From: Saccoglossus kowalevskii
Lineage: Eukaryota > Hemichordata > Enteropneusta > Harrimaniidae
DNA: 64,000 bases
Direction: 5' to 3'
Assembly (NCBI RefSeq): GCF_000003605.2
Contig: NW_003133315.1
Span: 124,001 to 188,000, forward strand
This document shows, piece by piece, positions 62,706 to 64,000 of the stretch. Positions within the stretch are counted from its first letter, which is position 1. The number at the start of each line of letters is the position of its first letter. The translations under genes were made by a program, and so were the position numbers. The notes under the pieces are model-generated. The model worked only from the letters and a program-made list of their open reading frames with translations, was not told the origin of the DNA and did not search any database.

Positions 62706-63570
62706 CTTTCATCACACTCACACACATAGTAAAGATATAAGGCAACGCTCCTGCATCCTTCCTTACTGTGATGGCAATTATTTATAGTGGACTTTTTGTA
62801 ACTATTTTAATTAAGGAAAAGTTTTCAAATTCCTTCTAATTTTCTAGAACAAGTTGTAGATGCTGTCGGTACGTAGTAGGTTTTAAGATGTTAACACACC
62901 GTGTAAAGTTGTTCAAAGTGATTGCAAAGTTATGGAAAGTTATTGCAAAGTTCGTTGATGTATTGGTATGTATGACCTAAGTTGTTGGCATATAGAAACG
63001 CGCAGTGGTAAAGTCGAACAATTTAATAAAAGCCAGTTCAGAGCAGCATATAGATGTTTACATGAACTCACTGTAAAATGTTAGAAAACAGCATGCAATG
63101 TTCAAGTAAAAAAGCGAAGGAAATTTTGGCGGAGTTGCTTGTATATTAAACCTAAGTCATCGTCATGACACCCCCGCAGTTAAATTTCGAAAACAATAAG
63201 TAAATGTATCGAGAATGCCTCATAAATAAGCAGATTATCACAACAGCCAACCGAAAATTCGACAACAAACTGCTTACAAAGTTGTGAAAAGCGATTGCAA
63301 AGTTGCTAGTTTCAATCGGTATTGTTACCTGAGATATCATATTAACAATTACCATAGTTAAAAGTTCGAAAATGTGTATAAATATTTCGTGAATTGCTGT
63401 TAAATTACCGTAGTGTTACTCCGAGTAAGTAGAGGTCATAGGTCAAATATGGAAGGTACTTTGTGCCAGCGATAACGATTTTAAAACATTTAAAAACATA
63501 AAATACCCGCCAATTTGGCTTATCTTTAAATAATTCATGCAGCTCTATGTTTAGATGACCGCCAAAAGTT

Positions 63571-63643
63571 GAAAGTAAAGCGCGATCGGGCGTGGTTAGT
63601 ACTTGCATGGGAGACTCCCTGAGTAAATGAGCCATTGATTTTT
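63571..63643 (+). pseudogene. 5S rRNA-like core, copy 68 (class B)
   Basis: Standard core, gctctatg lead-in and gtggacttcttg spacer, matching copy 62. A partial next unit follows from 63951 to the window end. Confidence 0.78.
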
Positions 63644-63950
63644 CTTTCATCACACTCACACACATAGTAAAGATATAAGGCAACGCTCCTGCATCCTTCC
63701 TTACTGTGATGGCAATTATTTATAGTGGACTTCTTGTAACTATTTTAATTAAGGAAAAGTTTTCAAATTCCTTCTAATTTTCTAGAACAAGTTGTAGATG
63801 CTGTCGGTACGTAGTAGGTTTTAAGATGTTAACACACCGTGTACAGTTGTTCAAAGTGATTGCAAAGTTATGGAAAGTTATTGCAAAGTTCGTTGATGTA
63901 TTGGTATGTATGACCTAAGTTGTTGGCATATAGAAACGCGCAGTGGTAAA

Positions 63951-64000
63951 GTCGAACAATTTAATAAAAGCCAGTTCAAAGCAGCATATAGATGTTTACA
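63951..64000 (+). repeat. Partial unit 69 at window edge
   Basis: The window ends 50 bp into the next unit, which starts with the usual gtcgaacaattt. This shows that the array continues beyond the window. Confidence 0.95.

Larger units (their letters stand above)
1..64000 (+). repeat. Tandem satellite array of a ~938/948-bp 5S-rRNA-derived unit
   Basis: The window is a single direct tandem array. Taking gtcgaacaattt as unit start, base 1 begins copy 1 and a partial copy 69 begins at 63951. I located the motif ggttagtacttg (or its variant) in 68 units. Spacing between successive copies is mostly 936-939 bp or 945-948 bp; exceptions are 927 (copies 22-23 and 50-51), 929 (52-53), 931 (14-15), 934 (3-4 and 64-65), 953 (19-20) and 975 (45-46). 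All units share one orientation, and no foreign sequence interrupts them. Each unit holds a 5S-like core of about 73 bp and about 865 bp of AT-rich spacer without a recognised gene. Copies differ by scattered substitutions and a few recurrent short indels. Tandem organisation is read directly from the sequence; 5S rDNA ancestry is inferred from the core. Confidence 0.98.

Noticed and set aside
1-64000. CRISPR array or bacterial tandem genes
   Set aside because: The repeat is about 940 bp with no unique spacers, no coding genes and AT-rich spacer of satellite type.

Overview
The whole window is one uninterrupted head-to-tail tandem array. I see no ordinary protein gene, tRNA, CRISPR, insertion sequence or unique-sequence island. 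The repeat unit is about 938 bp, with a second length class of about 947-948 bp. Sixty-eight copies of its most recognisable segment lie in the window, all on the + strand. The array enters at base 1 and leaves at base 64000 inside a unit, so it extends past both ends. The sequence is AT-rich. A satellite block of this size, with copies a few percent apart, points to a eukaryotic nuclear genome, probably an animal. I cannot name the species.

The notable content of each unit is a 73-bp core that clearly resembles the 3' two thirds of 5S ribosomal RNA, including the RNA polymerase III internal promoter (box A, intermediate element, box C), followed by a run of 4-9 T where a Pol III terminator would lie. 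Against human 5S rRNA recalled from memory, about 42 of 53 aligned columns match across these elements. The 5' part of 5S is hardly recognisable and box C carries non-standard bases, so this is not normal 5S rRNA. The best reading is a satellite descended from 5S rDNA: a diverged 5S copy plus about 0.8 kb of spacer. Comparable 5S-derived satellites are known, for example PcP190 in frogs and 5SHindIII in Hoplias fish. Whether the cores are transcribed cannot be told from sequence.

Layout: two monomer classes are interspersed. Class B has 'gatgaccgccaaaagttgaaag' split as gatgaccgcc + aaaagttgaaag before box A, and usually lacks a 10-bp block downstream. Class A has ggtgaacgcc + aaatgtttaaag and usually carries that block. 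Bases 1-7,000 mix A and B. About 7,000-20,400 is nearly pure B. 20,400-25,000 is mixed. 25,000-28,000 is B. 28,300-35,400 is mostly A. 35,900-41,100 is mostly B. 41,500-47,000 is mostly A. 48,100-52,800 holds the most diverged units. 53,000-56,500 is mixed, and 56,600-64,000 is nearly pure B. Mosaic units, dimers that recur far apart, and private variants shared by units 15-52 kb apart show repeated unequal exchange and conversion. A few short stretches dense in one-base indels look like consensus errors rather than biology.

Features are numbered as copies 1-68 by their 5S-like core. Copy 12 is the reference, where the evidence and the rest of the unit are described in full.
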